64,000 bases of DNA, taken from NCBI RefSeq assembly GCF_000282095.2, contig NZ_AKKC02000002.1, forward strand, positions 186,001 through 250,000. The letters run 5' to 3'. This document shows, in pieces, positions 7,928-16,931 of this stretch. This DNA comes from Rhizobium sp. CF080 (GTDB taxonomy: Bacteria; Pseudomonadota; Alphaproteobacteria; Rhizobiales; Rhizobiaceae). Position numbers and translations under genes: made by a program. How positions within the stretch are numbered: the first letter of the stretch is position 1; each line of letters opens with the position of its first letter. The notes below the pieces were generated by a model. The model was given only the letters and a program-made list of their open reading frames with translations. It ran no database searches and had not been told where the DNA came from.

Positions 7928-10051
7928 TCATGCGGCAATCGATGAAGCCAGCCAGGACACAAGCTCGTCTCGCCCCATGGGCCTGCCCACCAGGTAACCT
8001 TGCAGCTGATCGCAACCGGCAACTCGAAGAGCGTCCGCCTGATCGGTGGATTCGATGCCTTCAGCCGTGACTGGAATCCCGAGGGCCTTTGCCAACGAGA
8101 TCGTGGCCGTCAGGACGTTCCGGCCGGTGCTGCCGTCATCCATGGCTTGAATCAGGGAACGATCGATCTTCATCCGGTCGAAGCCGAACTCGCGGAGCGT
8201 GCCGATACTGGCATAACCGGAGCCAAAATCATCCAGGGCAAACCGGATGCCTGCCGATTTCAAGGCAGTGATGGAGCGTCGTGCCTGCTCGGGGTTCGAC
8301 ATCAGAACCGCTTCGGTGATCTCCAGCGTCAGGCGGGAAGGATCAAAGGCCTCCTCTTTCAGAACTGCGAGCACATCCCCCGCAAAATTGGGATTGCATA
8401 GCTGGATCGGAGAAACATTGACCGACAAGGAGAGTGGACACCACGCCTCCGACGCAACGATGGACTTGCGAAGCATCTGGAGGCCCAGGATATCGATCAA
8501 TCCACATTTCTCCGCCAGAGGTATGAACGCATCCGGGCCGATTGCTCCTTCGGCGCGCCTCCATCTTGCCAGTGCCTCCACGCCTGTGATCTCGCCCGAA
8601 GCGGCTGAAGCCAAAGGCTGGAAAACCGGCTGGATCTCATCGTTCTGAAGGGCTCGCCGAAGCTCGCTTTCCAAAACCGCTATCTTCTCACGCCGGCGAT
8701 CAAGATCCGGATGATAGGTGACAGCACATCCCCTGCCCGTTTCCTTGGCTTCATAAAGGGCCATATCTGCCCGACGGAGAAGTTCATGCGCATCCTGTGC
8801 GTCGTCACGGGATGCAACACCAATGCTTGCGCCGATTTCGATAGTGCGGCCTTCGATGAGAAACGGCTTTTTGAGACGTTCAAGAAGTTGATTGTCAAGC
8901 TCGGCGAGGTTTGCCGAGCCAAGCTGAATCAGGGCGAATTCATCACCGCCCAACCGGGCGACACCAGCTACGTCGGTATGAATATCGCGCAGGGCTTCCG
9001 CCACCAGCCTGATCAGCCGATCCCCGATCGCGTGCCCCCAGGCATCGTTGACGGCTTTGAAGCCGTCGAGATCGATAAGGTGCAGGACCAGCATCTGGCT
9101 CTTGTTGGCCTGCATGAACCGGTCCAGTCTTTCGATGAGACCGAGCCTGTTCAAAAGACCGCTGAGACTGTCGTGCGTGGCTTCTTGTCGGGCGCGATCC
9201 GCCAAGCTCCTCAAGCGACGCGTTTCCGACCAGCCTGCAAACAGGACGCCAACCAAATAGACGCCAAGGATTGCGACCGCCGCGGCGATAAAGGGGCGCA
9301 CTTCATCAAAAATCGCATTTCCCGGCGCGGCACTCGGCCACGCCAAACGTGCGACCTCAACCCTATCGACATCCAGGAGCGGCAAATTCAAAAGATCGCC
9401 CCCGGCACTGTGGGTTATGTGGAGTTTTGGTAGCTGATGTTCTTTGGCCATTGCGGCCACGACTTCAGAGGTCAGAGTCTTGAAGAAGCTGAGGACATAG
9501 TAGCCCGGGTCCTGCACCTGTGATCCAAATGGCTGAACCGCTTCCGATGCCACCGCGATGATATCATCGCCGCTTCTGAAGAAGTTGACGACGGGGTCCA
9601 TGCCGGGCCGAGCAGCGGCTTCCGTTTGCGCCTGAAATTTCGCCCCGAGATATTCGTTGGCATCTATTATGTCGGCTTTGAAATAGGCGATGCTGCTACC
9701 GCCTGCCGGGGCCGTCAGCGCTATCCCGTCATAGAGGGCGTAGTCCTCGCTGGTCTTGCCCCAGTTCTCATAAACCCAGCCCTCGCGGTCGCCCTGCGTT
9801 ATCGCCTTGTAGGCCTCATCCCAGACAGCGTTGTCCCGCACGGTTGCGGCAAGTTTCTCCTTGAACGAGGAGGCCGCCGCCTCGGCCGCCAGAATGGCTC
9901 TGTTGTCATCGAGCGCGTTCGCGGAACTGCGCATGCGATCAACGACATGAGCACCTATCGCGCCCAGGATCACAGCGACAAGCAGGAGCAGCGAGGTGGC
10001 GATGAAAACGGAGTTGCCTTCACGGCTCTCCTTCGGTCGGCGTGCGAGCAT
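7928..10051 (-). CDS. Membrane CHASE4-like GGDEF-EAL cyclic-di-GMP protein
   Basis: From the ATG at 10051 the protein has 707 residues: a transmembrane helix at about 15-35, a periplasmic sensor with the VRDNAVWDEAY signature of CHASE4 at about 71-81, a second helix at about 254-274, a GGDEF domain with intact GGDEF at 368-372, and an EAL domain with VEALARW at 491-497, LDDFGSGYAS and TAEGIES. Both catalytic signatures are intact, so it may make and break cyclic di-GMP. The RxxD inhibitory site expected just before GGDEF is absent (the segment reads HTDVAGVARL). It is convergent with the PAS kinase, stops 23 bases apart. An upstream in-frame ATG at 10153 would put a long Cys-rich stretch before the helix and is unlikely. 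Confidence 0.85.
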   Translation of the reverse strand: MLARRPKESREGNSVFIATSLLLLVAVILGAIGAHVVDRMRSSANALDDNRAILAAEAAASSFKEKLAATVRDNAVWDEAYKAITQGDREGWVYENWGKTSEDYALYDGIALTAPAGGSSIAYFKADIIDANEYLGAKFQAQTEAAARPGMDPVVNFFRSGDDIIAVASEAVQPFGSQVQDPGYYVLSFFKTLTSEVVAAMAKEHQLPKLHITHSAGGDLLNLPLLDVDRVEVARLAWPSAAPGNAIFDEVRPFIAAAVAILGVYLVGVLFAGWSETRRLRSLADRARQEATHDSLSGLLNRLGLIERLDRFMQANKSQMLVLHLIDLDGFKAVNDAWGHAIGDRLIRLVAEALRDIHTDVAGVARLGGDEFALIQLGSANLAELDNQLLERLKKPFLIEGRTIEIGASIGVASRDDAQDAHELLRRADMALYEAKETGRGCAVTYHPDLDRRREKIAVLESELRRALQNDEIQPVFQPLASAASGEITGVEALARWRRAEGAIGPDAFIPLAEKCGLIDILGLQMLRKSIVASEAWCPLSLSVNVSPIQLCNPNFAGDVLAVLKEEAFDPSRLTLEITEAVLMSNPEQARRSITALKSAGIRFALDDFGSGYASIGTLREFGFDRMKIDRSLIQAMDDGSTGRNVLTATISLAKALGIPVTAEGIESTDQADALRVAGCDQLQGYLVGRPMGRDELVSWLASSIAA

Positions 10052-10351
10052 GACGGATTCCAGCTTTGTTGATTGGGCCCAAAGGCTGCAGAAGACGTCA
10101 TGTCCGCATTGCGCTGCATGCATCCAATAGCACGTGCGAATATTAAAAATCACTAAAGCACTGAGTCAACGAGTGGTTAAGATTTCGACACGGCCGTTCG
10201 CTTTCGAATCAGGCTGAAGCCCTCGGAGGAATTCCTCGGTGGTTGGGAGGTCAAGCTGAACTGAGGAGCGGTCTCTCAGAAATTCGGCGGAGGGACGGAC
10301 ATTCGATATGAGGGAACGCCCAGCGAAGCACGAGGCCGACTCTCGCGCGCG
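10052..10351. other. 300-base intergenic stretch between two minus-strand genes
   Basis: This stretch separates the stop of the LysR gene (10352) from the start of the GGDEF-EAL gene (10051). I see no RNA gene or convincing open frame. A short palindrome GAGGAATTCCTC lies at about 10227-10238. The promoter of the GGDEF-EAL gene should be here but I could not assign its hexamers. Confidence 0.4.
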
Positions 10352-11260
10352 TCACTCTTGGCTGGATGCCGTTTTGACGAAATCGATGAAGGCCCGCAGC
10401 GGCGCTGGCACGAGCCGACGCCCGGGATAATAGAGAAATGGGCCTGAAAATTGCGGCCACCATGGCTCAAGCACCGGCTCCAGGGCGCCGCTGTCGAGAT
10501 GGGGCCGCAGCCAGTCCTCGAACAGCGATATGATCCCGGTGCCGGCAATCGCCGTAGCCACGGCAAGATCGGTTGCTGCGCCCACCTGCACGGTCAACGG
10601 GCCACGCGGGTCGATCCGTACCACTTCGCCGTCGCGCTCAAATTCCCAAAGCGTCATCGCACCGCTTGCAAAACGCTTGAGAAGACAGGCGTGCGCAAGC
10701 AGGTCCCGGGGATGATCGGGACGGCCATGGCGATCGAGGTATGCGGGGGACGCCGCAGTCGCGAAACGCTGCACGCGGGGACCGATCGGCACCGCGATCA
10801 TGTCCTGCTCCAACCGCTCATCATAACGGATGCCGGCATCGCATCCTGCAGCCAGCACGTCGACGAAACTGTCGTTGGCAAGGATCTCAAGCCGGATGTC
10901 GGGATAAGCCGCGAGGAACGACGGGACAATCGCCGGGAGTACCAGCCGGGCGGCGCTGACCGGCACATTGAGACGCAACGAACCCGCGGGCTTGTCGCGA
11001 AACCCGTTGACCACGTCGAGTGCAGCGTCGACCTCGCTCAGCGCCGGGGTCAACCGAGCCAGCAGGCCGGCGCCTGCTTCCGTCGGCACCACGCTGCGGG
11101 TGGTGCGATTGAGCAGCCTGACGCCGAGTTGCGCCTCGACACGCCGCACCGCCTCGCTCAGTCCGGATGCGCTGCTGCCCGTGGCCCGTGCACCCTCGCG
11201 AAACCCGCCGGCGCGCGCCACCGCCACGAAAGCGTTCAGATCACCCAGATCGATTTTCAT
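10352..11260 (-). CDS. LysR-family transcriptional regulator
   Basis: This 302-residue LysR regulator starts with LGDLNAFVAVARAGGF, includes the recognition helix segment SASGLSEAVRRVEAQLG and NRTTRSVVPTEAG, then a substrate-binding domain beginning AGSLRLNVPVSAARLVLP. The residues match the CrgA/DmlR-like subgroup of single-target regulators. It is divergent from the PdxI-like reductase gene with about 95 bases between starts, so that gene is its likely target. No strong ribosome site precedes the ATG at 11260, but the HTH begins at residue 6, which fixes the start. The effector is not known. Confidence 0.85.
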   Translation of the reverse strand: MKIDLGDLNAFVAVARAGGFREGARATGSSASGLSEAVRRVEAQLGVRLLNRTTRSVVPTEAGAGLLARLTPALSEVDAALDVVNGFRDKPAGSLRLNVPVSAARLVLPAIVPSFLAAYPDIRLEILANDSFVDVLAAGCDAGIRYDERLEQDMIAVPIGPRVQRFATAASPAYLDRHGRPDHPRDLLAHACLLKRFASGAMTLWEFERDGEVVRIDPRGPLTVQVGAATDLAVATAIAGTGIISLFEDWLRPHLDSGALEPVLEPWWPQFSGPFLYYPGRRLVPAPLRAFIDFVKTASSQE

Positions 11261-11355
11261 TGTTCGCGATTCCGCACAGCCTGTGCCGACTGTAGCTAAT
11301 TTTCGTGCCGGCCCTCAACGTCTATATCCATACCATCTTGAAAAGGAGATATCCC

Positions 11356-12234
11356 ATGTCGAATATAGACCAGGCAGGCACATTCATCCTCGGTGACCGC
11401 AATGTGAAGCGGCTTGGCTACGGCGCCATGCAGCTTGCAGGCAAGGGCGTCTTCGGCCCGCCGAAGGATCGCGATGCAGCAGTGGCGGTACTGCGCGAGG
11501 CGGTCGAGGCCGGGGTCAACCATATCGACACCAGCGACTTTTATGGTCCGCACGTGACCAACCAGATCATCCGCGAAGCACTTCATCCATACCCCGATGA
11601 CCTGGTGATCGTTACCAAGATCGGCGCCATGCGCGGCACTGACGGTTCATGGAATCCGGCATTTTCAGCCGAACAACTGGGACAGGCCGTTCACGACAAC
11701 CTGCGCAATCTGGACCTCGACGCCATGGACGTCGTCAATCTGCGCATCATGTTCGATGTACACGGCCCGGCCGAAGGATCGATCGAAGAGCCTCTGACGG
11801 CTCTCGCCGAACTGCAGCGCAATGGCCTTGTTCGCCATATCGGGCTCAGCAACGTGACTCCGGCGCAGGTTGCCGAGGGCAAGCGGATCGCCAAGATTGT
11901 CTGCGTACAGAACCAGTATAATCTCGCTCACCGGCAGGACGATGCCATGATCGACGATCTCGCCCGCGATGGCACCGCCTATGTGCCGTTCTTCCCGCTC
12001 GGCGGTTTCAGCCCGCTGCAGTCATCGACCCTATCGGACGTTGCCCAGCGCCTGGGCGCGACCCCGATGCAGGTCGCACTCGCCTGGCTGCTGCGTCGCG
12101 CACCGAATATTCTGCTCATCCCAGGGACCTCGTCCGTGGCCCACCTGCGTGAAAATCTCGCCGCGGCCGAATTGCAGCTGTCGGATGCTGTGATGACGGA
12201 GCTGGAAAACGTCGCAAATATCCGCGCCGCCTGA
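11356..12234 (+). CDS. pdxI: Aldo/keto reductase, PdxI (YdbC)-like pyridoxal reductase
   Basis: This 292-residue aldo/keto reductase is very close to E. coli YdbC/PdxI as I recall it: KRLGYGAMQLAG, GVFGPPKDRDAAV, GVNHIDTSDFYGPHVTNQII, VHDNLRNL, RHIGLSNVTPAQVAE and LIPGTSSVAHLRENLAAA all coincide. PdxI reduces pyridoxal to pyridoxine with NADPH in vitamin B6 salvage. The catalytic tetrad is visible as Asp and Tyr in DTSDFYG, Lys in VIVTKIGA and a His-equivalent at the VVNLRIM strand, where the usual His is not obvious. The start at 11356 has AAGGAG 7 bases upstream. It faces a divergent LysR gene. Other AKR substrates remain possible. Confidence 0.75.
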   Translation: MSNIDQAGTFILGDRNVKRLGYGAMQLAGKGVFGPPKDRDAAVAVLREAVEAGVNHIDTSDFYGPHVTNQIIREALHPYPDDLVIVTKIGAMRGTDGSWNPAFSAEQLGQAVHDNLRNLDLDAMDVVNLRIMFDVHGPAEGSIEEPLTALAELQRNGLVRHIGLSNVTPAQVAEGKRIAKIVCVQNQYNLAHRQDDAMIDDLARDGTAYVPFFPLGGFSPLQSSTLSDVAQRLGATPMQVALAWLLRRAPNILLIPGTSSVAHLRENLAAAELQLSDAVMTELENVANIRAA

Positions 12235-12299
12235 GCACTTCAGGCAGAACTTGCATCCGACCCCGAAAAATCGGTTCGCGCCCTTTGCCTTCACGCGCG

Positions 12300-12318
12300 C
12301 TTTCGCTAAAAGTGAAAG
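12300..12318. promoter_or_regulatory. Candidate GlpR operator upstream of glpR (CTTTC-N9-GAAAG)
   Basis: An inverted repeat CTTTC, 9 bases, GAAAG lies 22 bases upstream of the glpR start. Operators of this TTTC/GAAA form are common for DeoR-family repressors, so autoregulation is plausible but not shown. Confidence 0.4.
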
Positions 12319-12339
12319 AAAAGCGAACGGAGGGGTCGG

Positions 12340-13122
12340 ATGTTTATTACGGACCGCCAGACGAAGATTGTCGAGTTTGCCAAATCGGCGGGCCGAGTGC
12401 TCGTCGATGACCTGGCGGCGCAGTTCTCGGTAACCTCACAGACGATCCGCAAGGATCTCAATGATCTATGCGACAAGCAAATTCTCACGCGAATCCATGG
12501 CGGCGCCACCCTTCCCCGCAGTAACGAGAATGTCCGCTATGACGCACGCCGACAGATCGCCGCTGCGGAAAAGCAGGCGATCGGCGTCGCCGCCGCCAAC
12601 CTTATTCCGGACAACGCGTCGCTCTTCATCAATATCGGCACCACCACCGAGGCGGTCAGCGAAGCGCTTGTCAATCATCGCGAACTGATGGTGATCACCA
12701 ATAACATCAACGTCGCCAACAGGTTGCGCCTTCTCGACGAAATCGAGGTTGTCATCGCCGGCGGCGTCGTTCGCCAGTCGGACGGTGGGATCGTAGGCGA
12801 AGCCGCGGTCGATTTCATCCGCCAGTTCAAGGTCGACTATGCGATTATCGGTGTTTCGGCGATCGACCCGGATGGCGCCCTTCTCGATTATGACTTTCGC
12901 GAAGTGAAAGTCGCGCAGGCGATCATCGCCAATGCCAGACATGTGATCCTCGTCGCCGACTCAACGAAGTTCGAGCGCACTGCTCCCGTGCGTATCGGCC
13001 AGATTTCGCAGGTCCAGACCTTTATCACCGACCACTGTCCTTCGCCGTCGATCCGAGATGTATGCGTCCAGAACGGCGTTGCGCTCGTGGAAACTTCGAA
13101 AGACGAGGGCGTAAATTCATAA
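12340..13122 (+). CDS. glpR: DeoR-family repressor of glycerol catabolism
   Basis: This 260-residue DeoR/GlpR regulator opens with RQTKIVEFAKSAGRVLVDDLAA and a helix-turn-helix (FSVTSQTIRKDLNDL) followed by the RIHGGA motif that ends the DNA-binding part. The C-terminal sugar-phosphate sensor domain shows INIGTTTEAVSEAL, VITNNINVA, IAGGVVRQSDGGIVG and the ADSTKFERTAPVRI tail. GlpR responds to glycerol 3-phosphate. It has a GGAGG ribosome site and directly precedes glpD and the glycerol importer genes on the same strand, its expected targets. Confidence 0.9.
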   Translation: MFITDRQTKIVEFAKSAGRVLVDDLAAQFSVTSQTIRKDLNDLCDKQILTRIHGGATLPRSNENVRYDARRQIAAAEKQAIGVAAANLIPDNASLFINIGTTTEAVSEALVNHRELMVITNNINVANRLRLLDEIEVVIAGGVVRQSDGGIVGEAAVDFIRQFKVDYAIIGVSAIDPDGALLDYDFREVKVAQAIIANARHVILVADSTKFERTAPVRIGQISQVQTFITDHCPSPSIRDVCVQNGVALVETSKDEGVNS

Positions 13123-13130
13123 CGTTTGAG

Positions 13131-13157
13131 TTTCGTTTGACATTCGGAATGTTTTCG
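13131..13157. promoter_or_regulatory. Three TTCG repeats with 11-base spacing before glpD, likely GlpR site
   Basis: TTCG cores occur with CG at 13134, 13145 and 13156, exactly 11 bases apart. The middle copy lies inside a perfect dyad ACATTC-G-GAATGT at 13140-13152. The site is about 65 bases upstream of glpD. Phased direct repeats of this type are known for the AgaR/GlpR branch of DeoR repressors. Confidence 0.45.
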
Positions 13158-13220
13158 ATTTAATCATTTTCAGGTTCACAACATCTGTGGGTTGCTGTCC
13201 GTTTCGGTTCAGCGAGGGAA

Positions 13221-14738
13221 ATGATGGGCGAGGAAATCCACGACATTTTCGTGATCGGCGGCGGTATCAACGGCTGCGGCATTGCACGCGATGCGGCTGG
13301 GCGCGGTTATTCCGTTGCACTCGCGGAGATGGACGATTTTGCTTCGGGCACCTCCTCAGGCGCCACCAAACTCATCCACGGTGGTCTGCGCTACCTCGAA
13401 CATTACGAATTCAGGCTCGTGCGGGAATCGCTGATGGAACGCGAAACCCTCTGGGCCATGGCGCCGCACATCATCTGGCCGCTGCGTTTCGTCCTGCCAT
13501 ACCACAAGGGTGGAATCCGCCCGGCGTGGCTGATCCGCCTCGGCCTGTTTCTCTACGACCATCTTGGCGGCCGAAAGCTGCTGCCGCCGACCGCCGTGCT
13601 CGACATGCGCACCGACCCGGCCGGAAAGCCTCTGAAGCCGCTTTTTACCAAGGCATTCGAATATTCCGACGGCTGGGTCGACGACGCCAGGATGGTCGTG
13701 TTGAACGCCCGGGATGCAGCCGATCGCGGCGCTTTGATCCTGCCCCGCACCCGGGTTGTTTCCGCCCGTCGGGAGAACGGTGTGTGGGTGATCGGCACGC
13801 TCGATGCCCGCACCGGCAGGGCCGAGACCTATCAGGCCCGCATGCTGGTGAATGCCGCAGGCCCATGGGTGGACCAGGTGATCCGCGAGGCGCTGGGCAA
13901 CAATGACGCCCGCCATGTCCGCTTGGTCCAGGGCAGCCATATCGTCGTGAAAAGGAAGTTCGAGGGACCCCGGGCCTATTTCTTTCAGAACCGGGACAAT
14001 CGCATCATTTTCGCGATCCCTTACGAAAACGACTTCACCCTTATCGGAACGACCGACCGGGATTATTCCGGCGATCCGAAGAATGTGAAAATCTCCGAAG
14101 AGGAGACGACCTATCTCTGCAATGCGGCGAGCGAGTATTTTCGAGAGCCGGTGAGACCGGCAGACATCGTCTGGACCTATTCGGCGGTTCGCCCGCTCTT
14201 TGACGACGGCGCCTCGAAGGCGCAGGAAGCAACCCGCGACTACGTGCTGAAGCTCGATTACACGCAGGACGCGCCTGTGCTCAACGTTTTCGGCGGCAAG
14301 CTGACCACCTATCGCCGGCTTTCGGAACACGCGCTGGAGAAGATCGCCGAAGCGATCGGGGCAAAGGGCCAGCCCTGGACGGCGAAGAGCCACCTGCCCG
14401 GCGGCGATTTTGCAGCCCAGGGTTACGAGGAAGAAGTGCGAAAGCTCAAGGCCCGCTATCCGTTTCTGGAGGAAAGGCATGCGCGGCGCCTGGTGCGTCG
14501 GTACGGAACCCGCTCCGTGATGATCCTCGACAGTGCCGCCAGGACGGAGGATCTTGGTCATCATTTCGGCGGTGATCTCTACGAGGCCGAAGTCAAATAT
14601 CTTGTTGACCGTGAATGGGCCATGAGCGCGGAGGATGTGCTCTGGCGGAGAACCAAGGACGGTTTGCGTCTGAGTGAAAAGGAAAAAGAATATCTGGAGG
14701 AGTACATGGCCGCTATACCGGCAAAAATGGCCGGATAA
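13221..14738 (+). CDS. glpD: Aerobic glycerol-3-phosphate dehydrogenase
   Basis: This 505-residue flavoprotein oxidises glycerol 3-phosphate to dihydroxyacetone phosphate at the membrane and passes electrons to quinone. It has the FAD dinucleotide fold IFVIGGGINGCGIARDAAGRG, which I split as GGGINGCGIARD, the second signature GTSSGATKLIHGGLRYLE, and the substrate region QGSHIVVKR and FGGKLTTYR. Two adjacent ATGs occur at 13221 and 13224; the second is 6 bases from GAGG and may be the true start. It heads the glycerol operon and is separated from glpS by 40 bases, consistent with rhizobial glpD-glpSTPQUV. Confidence 0.93.
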   Translation: MMGEEIHDIFVIGGGINGCGIARDAAGRGYSVALAEMDDFASGTSSGATKLIHGGLRYLEHYEFRLVRESLMERETLWAMAPHIIWPLRFVLPYHKGGIRPAWLIRLGLFLYDHLGGRKLLPPTAVLDMRTDPAGKPLKPLFTKAFEYSDGWVDDARMVVLNARDAADRGALILPRTRVVSARRENGVWVIGTLDARTGRAETYQARMLVNAAGPWVDQVIREALGNNDARHVRLVQGSHIVVKRKFEGPRAYFFQNRDNRIIFAIPYENDFTLIGTTDRDYSGDPKNVKISEEETTYLCNAASEYFREPVRPADIVWTYSAVRPLFDDGASKAQEATRDYVLKLDYTQDAPVLNVFGGKLTTYRRLSEHALEKIAEAIGAKGQPWTAKSHLPGGDFAAQGYEEEVRKLKARYPFLEERHARRLVRRYGTRSVMILDSAARTEDLGHHFGGDLYEAEVKYLVDREWAMSAEDVLWRRTKDGLRLSEKEKEYLEEYMAAIPAKMAG

Positions 14739-14778
14739 GCGGCATGTGTTCCCGGTGTGAGGAGGCACGGGAACCCGA

Positions 14779-15846
14779 ATGCTGGAAATGCGCAACGTCG
14801 CCAAGATGGTGGGGGGTGAATATCATATTCATCCGACCAATCTTGCACTGGATCGCGGCTCACTGAACGTATTGCTCGGCCCGACGCTCGCGGGCAAGAC
14901 GTCGCTTATGCGATTGATGGCCGGGCTCGACCGTCCCACCGGCGGCTCGGTGTATTTCGACGGCGCCGACGTCACCGGAGTTGCGGTGCAAAAACGCAAT
15001 GTCGCGATGGTCTACCAGCAGTTCATCAACTATCCGGCTCTGACCGTCTACGAAAACATCGCCTCGCCGATGCGGATCGCCGGCAAGGACGCGACGACAA
15101 TTGATCGCGAAGTCCGCAAGGCTGCGGAACTGCTGAGATTGACGCCCTATCTCGATCGGACGCCGCTCAATCTTTCCGGCGGACAGCAGCAGCGCACGGC
15201 ACTCGCCCGCGCACTCGTCAAGAATGCGAGCCTCGTGCTGATGGACGAGCCGCTTGCCAATCTCGACTACAAGCTTCGCGAGGAACTGCGCGAGGAACTG
15301 CCGAAGATCTTTGCGCAATCCGGCGCCATCTTCGTTTATGCGACGACCGAACCGTCCGAAGCCCTGCTGCTCGGCGGGAATACGGCGACGCTTTCGGAAG
15401 GACGGATCACCCAATTCGGTCCGACGATCGAGGTCTATCGTCGCCCGGCAGACCTGGTGACGGCTAAGACATTTGCCGACCCGCCGCTCAACTTCATCGA
15501 TGTGGTCAAATCCGGCGGCTCATTCCAGTACCAGGGAACAGACAGCCTTGCCGTGCCGTCGCATCTGTCCGGCGTGCCGGACGGCCGGGTGACGATCGCC
15601 TTTCACCCCCATCACCTGGGGCTCACGGCACAGACAGGCAATGCAGCGAGGCTCAAGGCTCAAACGCAGATCTCGGAAATCACGGGCTCCGAGAGCTTCG
15701 TGCATATGCACTACAACGGTGTGCGCTGGGTCATGCTTGCCCCCGGCATCCACGACATCGACCCGGATACGGAAATCGAGCTCTTCCTGGATACCCGTCA
15801 TCTGATGGCTTTCGGAACAGACGGCCGCGCCATCGCGGCGGCTTGA
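14779..15846 (+). CDS. glpS: Glycerol ABC importer ATP-binding protein GlpS
   Basis: This 355-residue ABC ATPase has a modified Walker A GPTLAGKTSL, the signature [13 protein letters not shown], Walker B LVLMDEPLANLD and a C-terminal TOBE-like regulatory domain as in MalK-type sugar importers. In Rhizobium leguminosarum two ATPases, GlpS and GlpT, energise one glycerol importer. The Walker A departs from the usual GPSGCGKS/T: the central Gly-Cys is replaced by Leu-Ala, but the Lys-Thr is kept. The H-loop position carries TTEPSEAL where His is normal, so this half may be weakened catalytically. It is followed after 11 bases by glpT. Confidence 0.88.
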   Translation: MLEMRNVAKMVGGEYHIHPTNLALDRGSLNVLLGPTLAGKTSLMRLMAGLDRPTGGSVYFDGADVTGVAVQKRNVAMVYQQFINYPALTVYENIASPMRIAGKDATTIDREVRKAAELLRLTPYLDRTPLNLSGGQQQRTALARALVKNASLVLMDEPLANLDYKLREELREELPKIFAQSGAIFVYATTEPSEALLLGGNTATLSEGRITQFGPTIEVYRRPADLVTAKTFADPPLNFIDVVKSGGSFQYQGTDSLAVPSHLSGVPDGRVTIAFHPHHLGLTAQTGNAARLKAQTQISEITGSESFVHMHYNGVRWVMLAPGIHDIDPDTEIELFLDTRHLMAFGTDGRAIAAA

Positions 15847-15857
15847 AGGAGGCGGAC

Positions 15858-16928
15858 ATGGCACGCATCACGCTCGATCACATCCGCCACGCCTACGGCC
15901 CCAACCCGAAATCCGACGCGGCCTACGCGCTGCGCGAGGTGGACCACGAATGGGCCGACGGCGGCGCCTATGCCCTGCTCGGCCCCTCCGGCTGCGGCAA
16001 GACGACCTTGCTGAACATCATTTCCGGCCTGCTGCAGCCGTCCCACGGGCGTATCCTCTTCGATGGAAAAGACGTCACCAACCTTTCCACGCAGGAACGC
16101 AACATTGCCCAGGTTTTCCAGTTTCCGGTCATCTACGACACGATGACGGTCTACGACAATCTGGCATTTCCCTTGCGCAACAGAGGCATCGCGGAACCGG
16201 ATGTCGATCGCCGCGTCCGCGAGATGCTGGAGATCATCGACCTCTCCGACTGGTCGAACCGCAAGGCCCAGCGGCTCACGGCCGATCAGAAGCAGAAGAT
16301 CTCGCTCGGGAGAGGTCTCGTCCGCAACGACGTCAACGCGATCCTCTTCGATGAGCCTCTGACGGTCATCGATCCGCATATGAAATGGGTGCTCCGCTCC
16401 CAGCTGAAGCGCTTCCACAAGCAATTCGGCTTCACCATGGTCTATGTGACCCACGACCAGACGGAGGCGCTCACCTTCGCCGACAAGGTGGTCGTCATGT
16501 ACGACGGGCAGATCGTTCAGATCGGAACGCCGGCCGAACTCTTCGAGAGACCGAGCCATACATTCGTCGGCTATTTCATCGGCTCCCCCGGCATGAACGT
16601 GATGCCTGCCGAGGTCCATGGCAGCACGATCACGCTCGGGAGCGAGACGATTGCCCTCGACCATGCACCAAAGATTGCCGCGGGAGACAAGGTCGAGCTT
16701 GGCATTCGACCGGAATTCATTCGCATCGGTCGGGAAGGCATGGCGATAACGGTGACACGTGTCGAGGATATCGGCCGGCGGAAGATCGTTCGCGCCAACC
16801 TCGCGGGGCAGCAGATCGCGATCGTCGCTTCCGAGGATATCGAGTTCCCGGCAGAGCCCCGGGTCACTTTCGATCCCGGTGCGCTGAATATCTATGCCAA
16901 CTCATGGCGCGTCGGCAGGGAGGCCTGA
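15858..16928 (+). CDS. glpT: Glycerol ABC importer ATP-binding protein GlpT
   Basis: This 356-residue ABC ATPase has a canonical Walker A GPSGCGKTTL, Walker B NAILFDEPLTVID, the H-loop in YVTHDQTEAL, and a C-terminal TOBE domain. The signature loop is degenerate: LTADQKQKISLGRG replaces LSGGQ. With GlpS having an intact LSGGQ but an odd Walker A and H-loop, the pair looks complementary, as in asymmetric ABC dimers. The ATG at 15858 has AAGGAGG 5 bases upstream; a TTG at 15843 would overlap the glpS stop. Note that the symbol follows the rhizobial naming and is not the E. coli GlpT antiporter. Confidence 0.88.
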   Translation: MARITLDHIRHAYGPNPKSDAAYALREVDHEWADGGAYALLGPSGCGKTTLLNIISGLLQPSHGRILFDGKDVTNLSTQERNIAQVFQFPVIYDTMTVYDNLAFPLRNRGIAEPDVDRRVREMLEIIDLSDWSNRKAQRLTADQKQKISLGRGLVRNDVNAILFDEPLTVIDPHMKWVLRSQLKRFHKQFGFTMVYVTHDQTEALTFADKVVVMYDGQIVQIGTPAELFERPSHTFVGYFIGSPGMNVMPAEVHGSTITLGSETIALDHAPKIAAGDKVELGIRPEFIRIGREGMAITVTRVEDIGRRKIVRANLAGQQIAIVASEDIEFPAEPRVTFDPGALNIYANSWRVGREA

Positions 16929-16931
16929 ACC

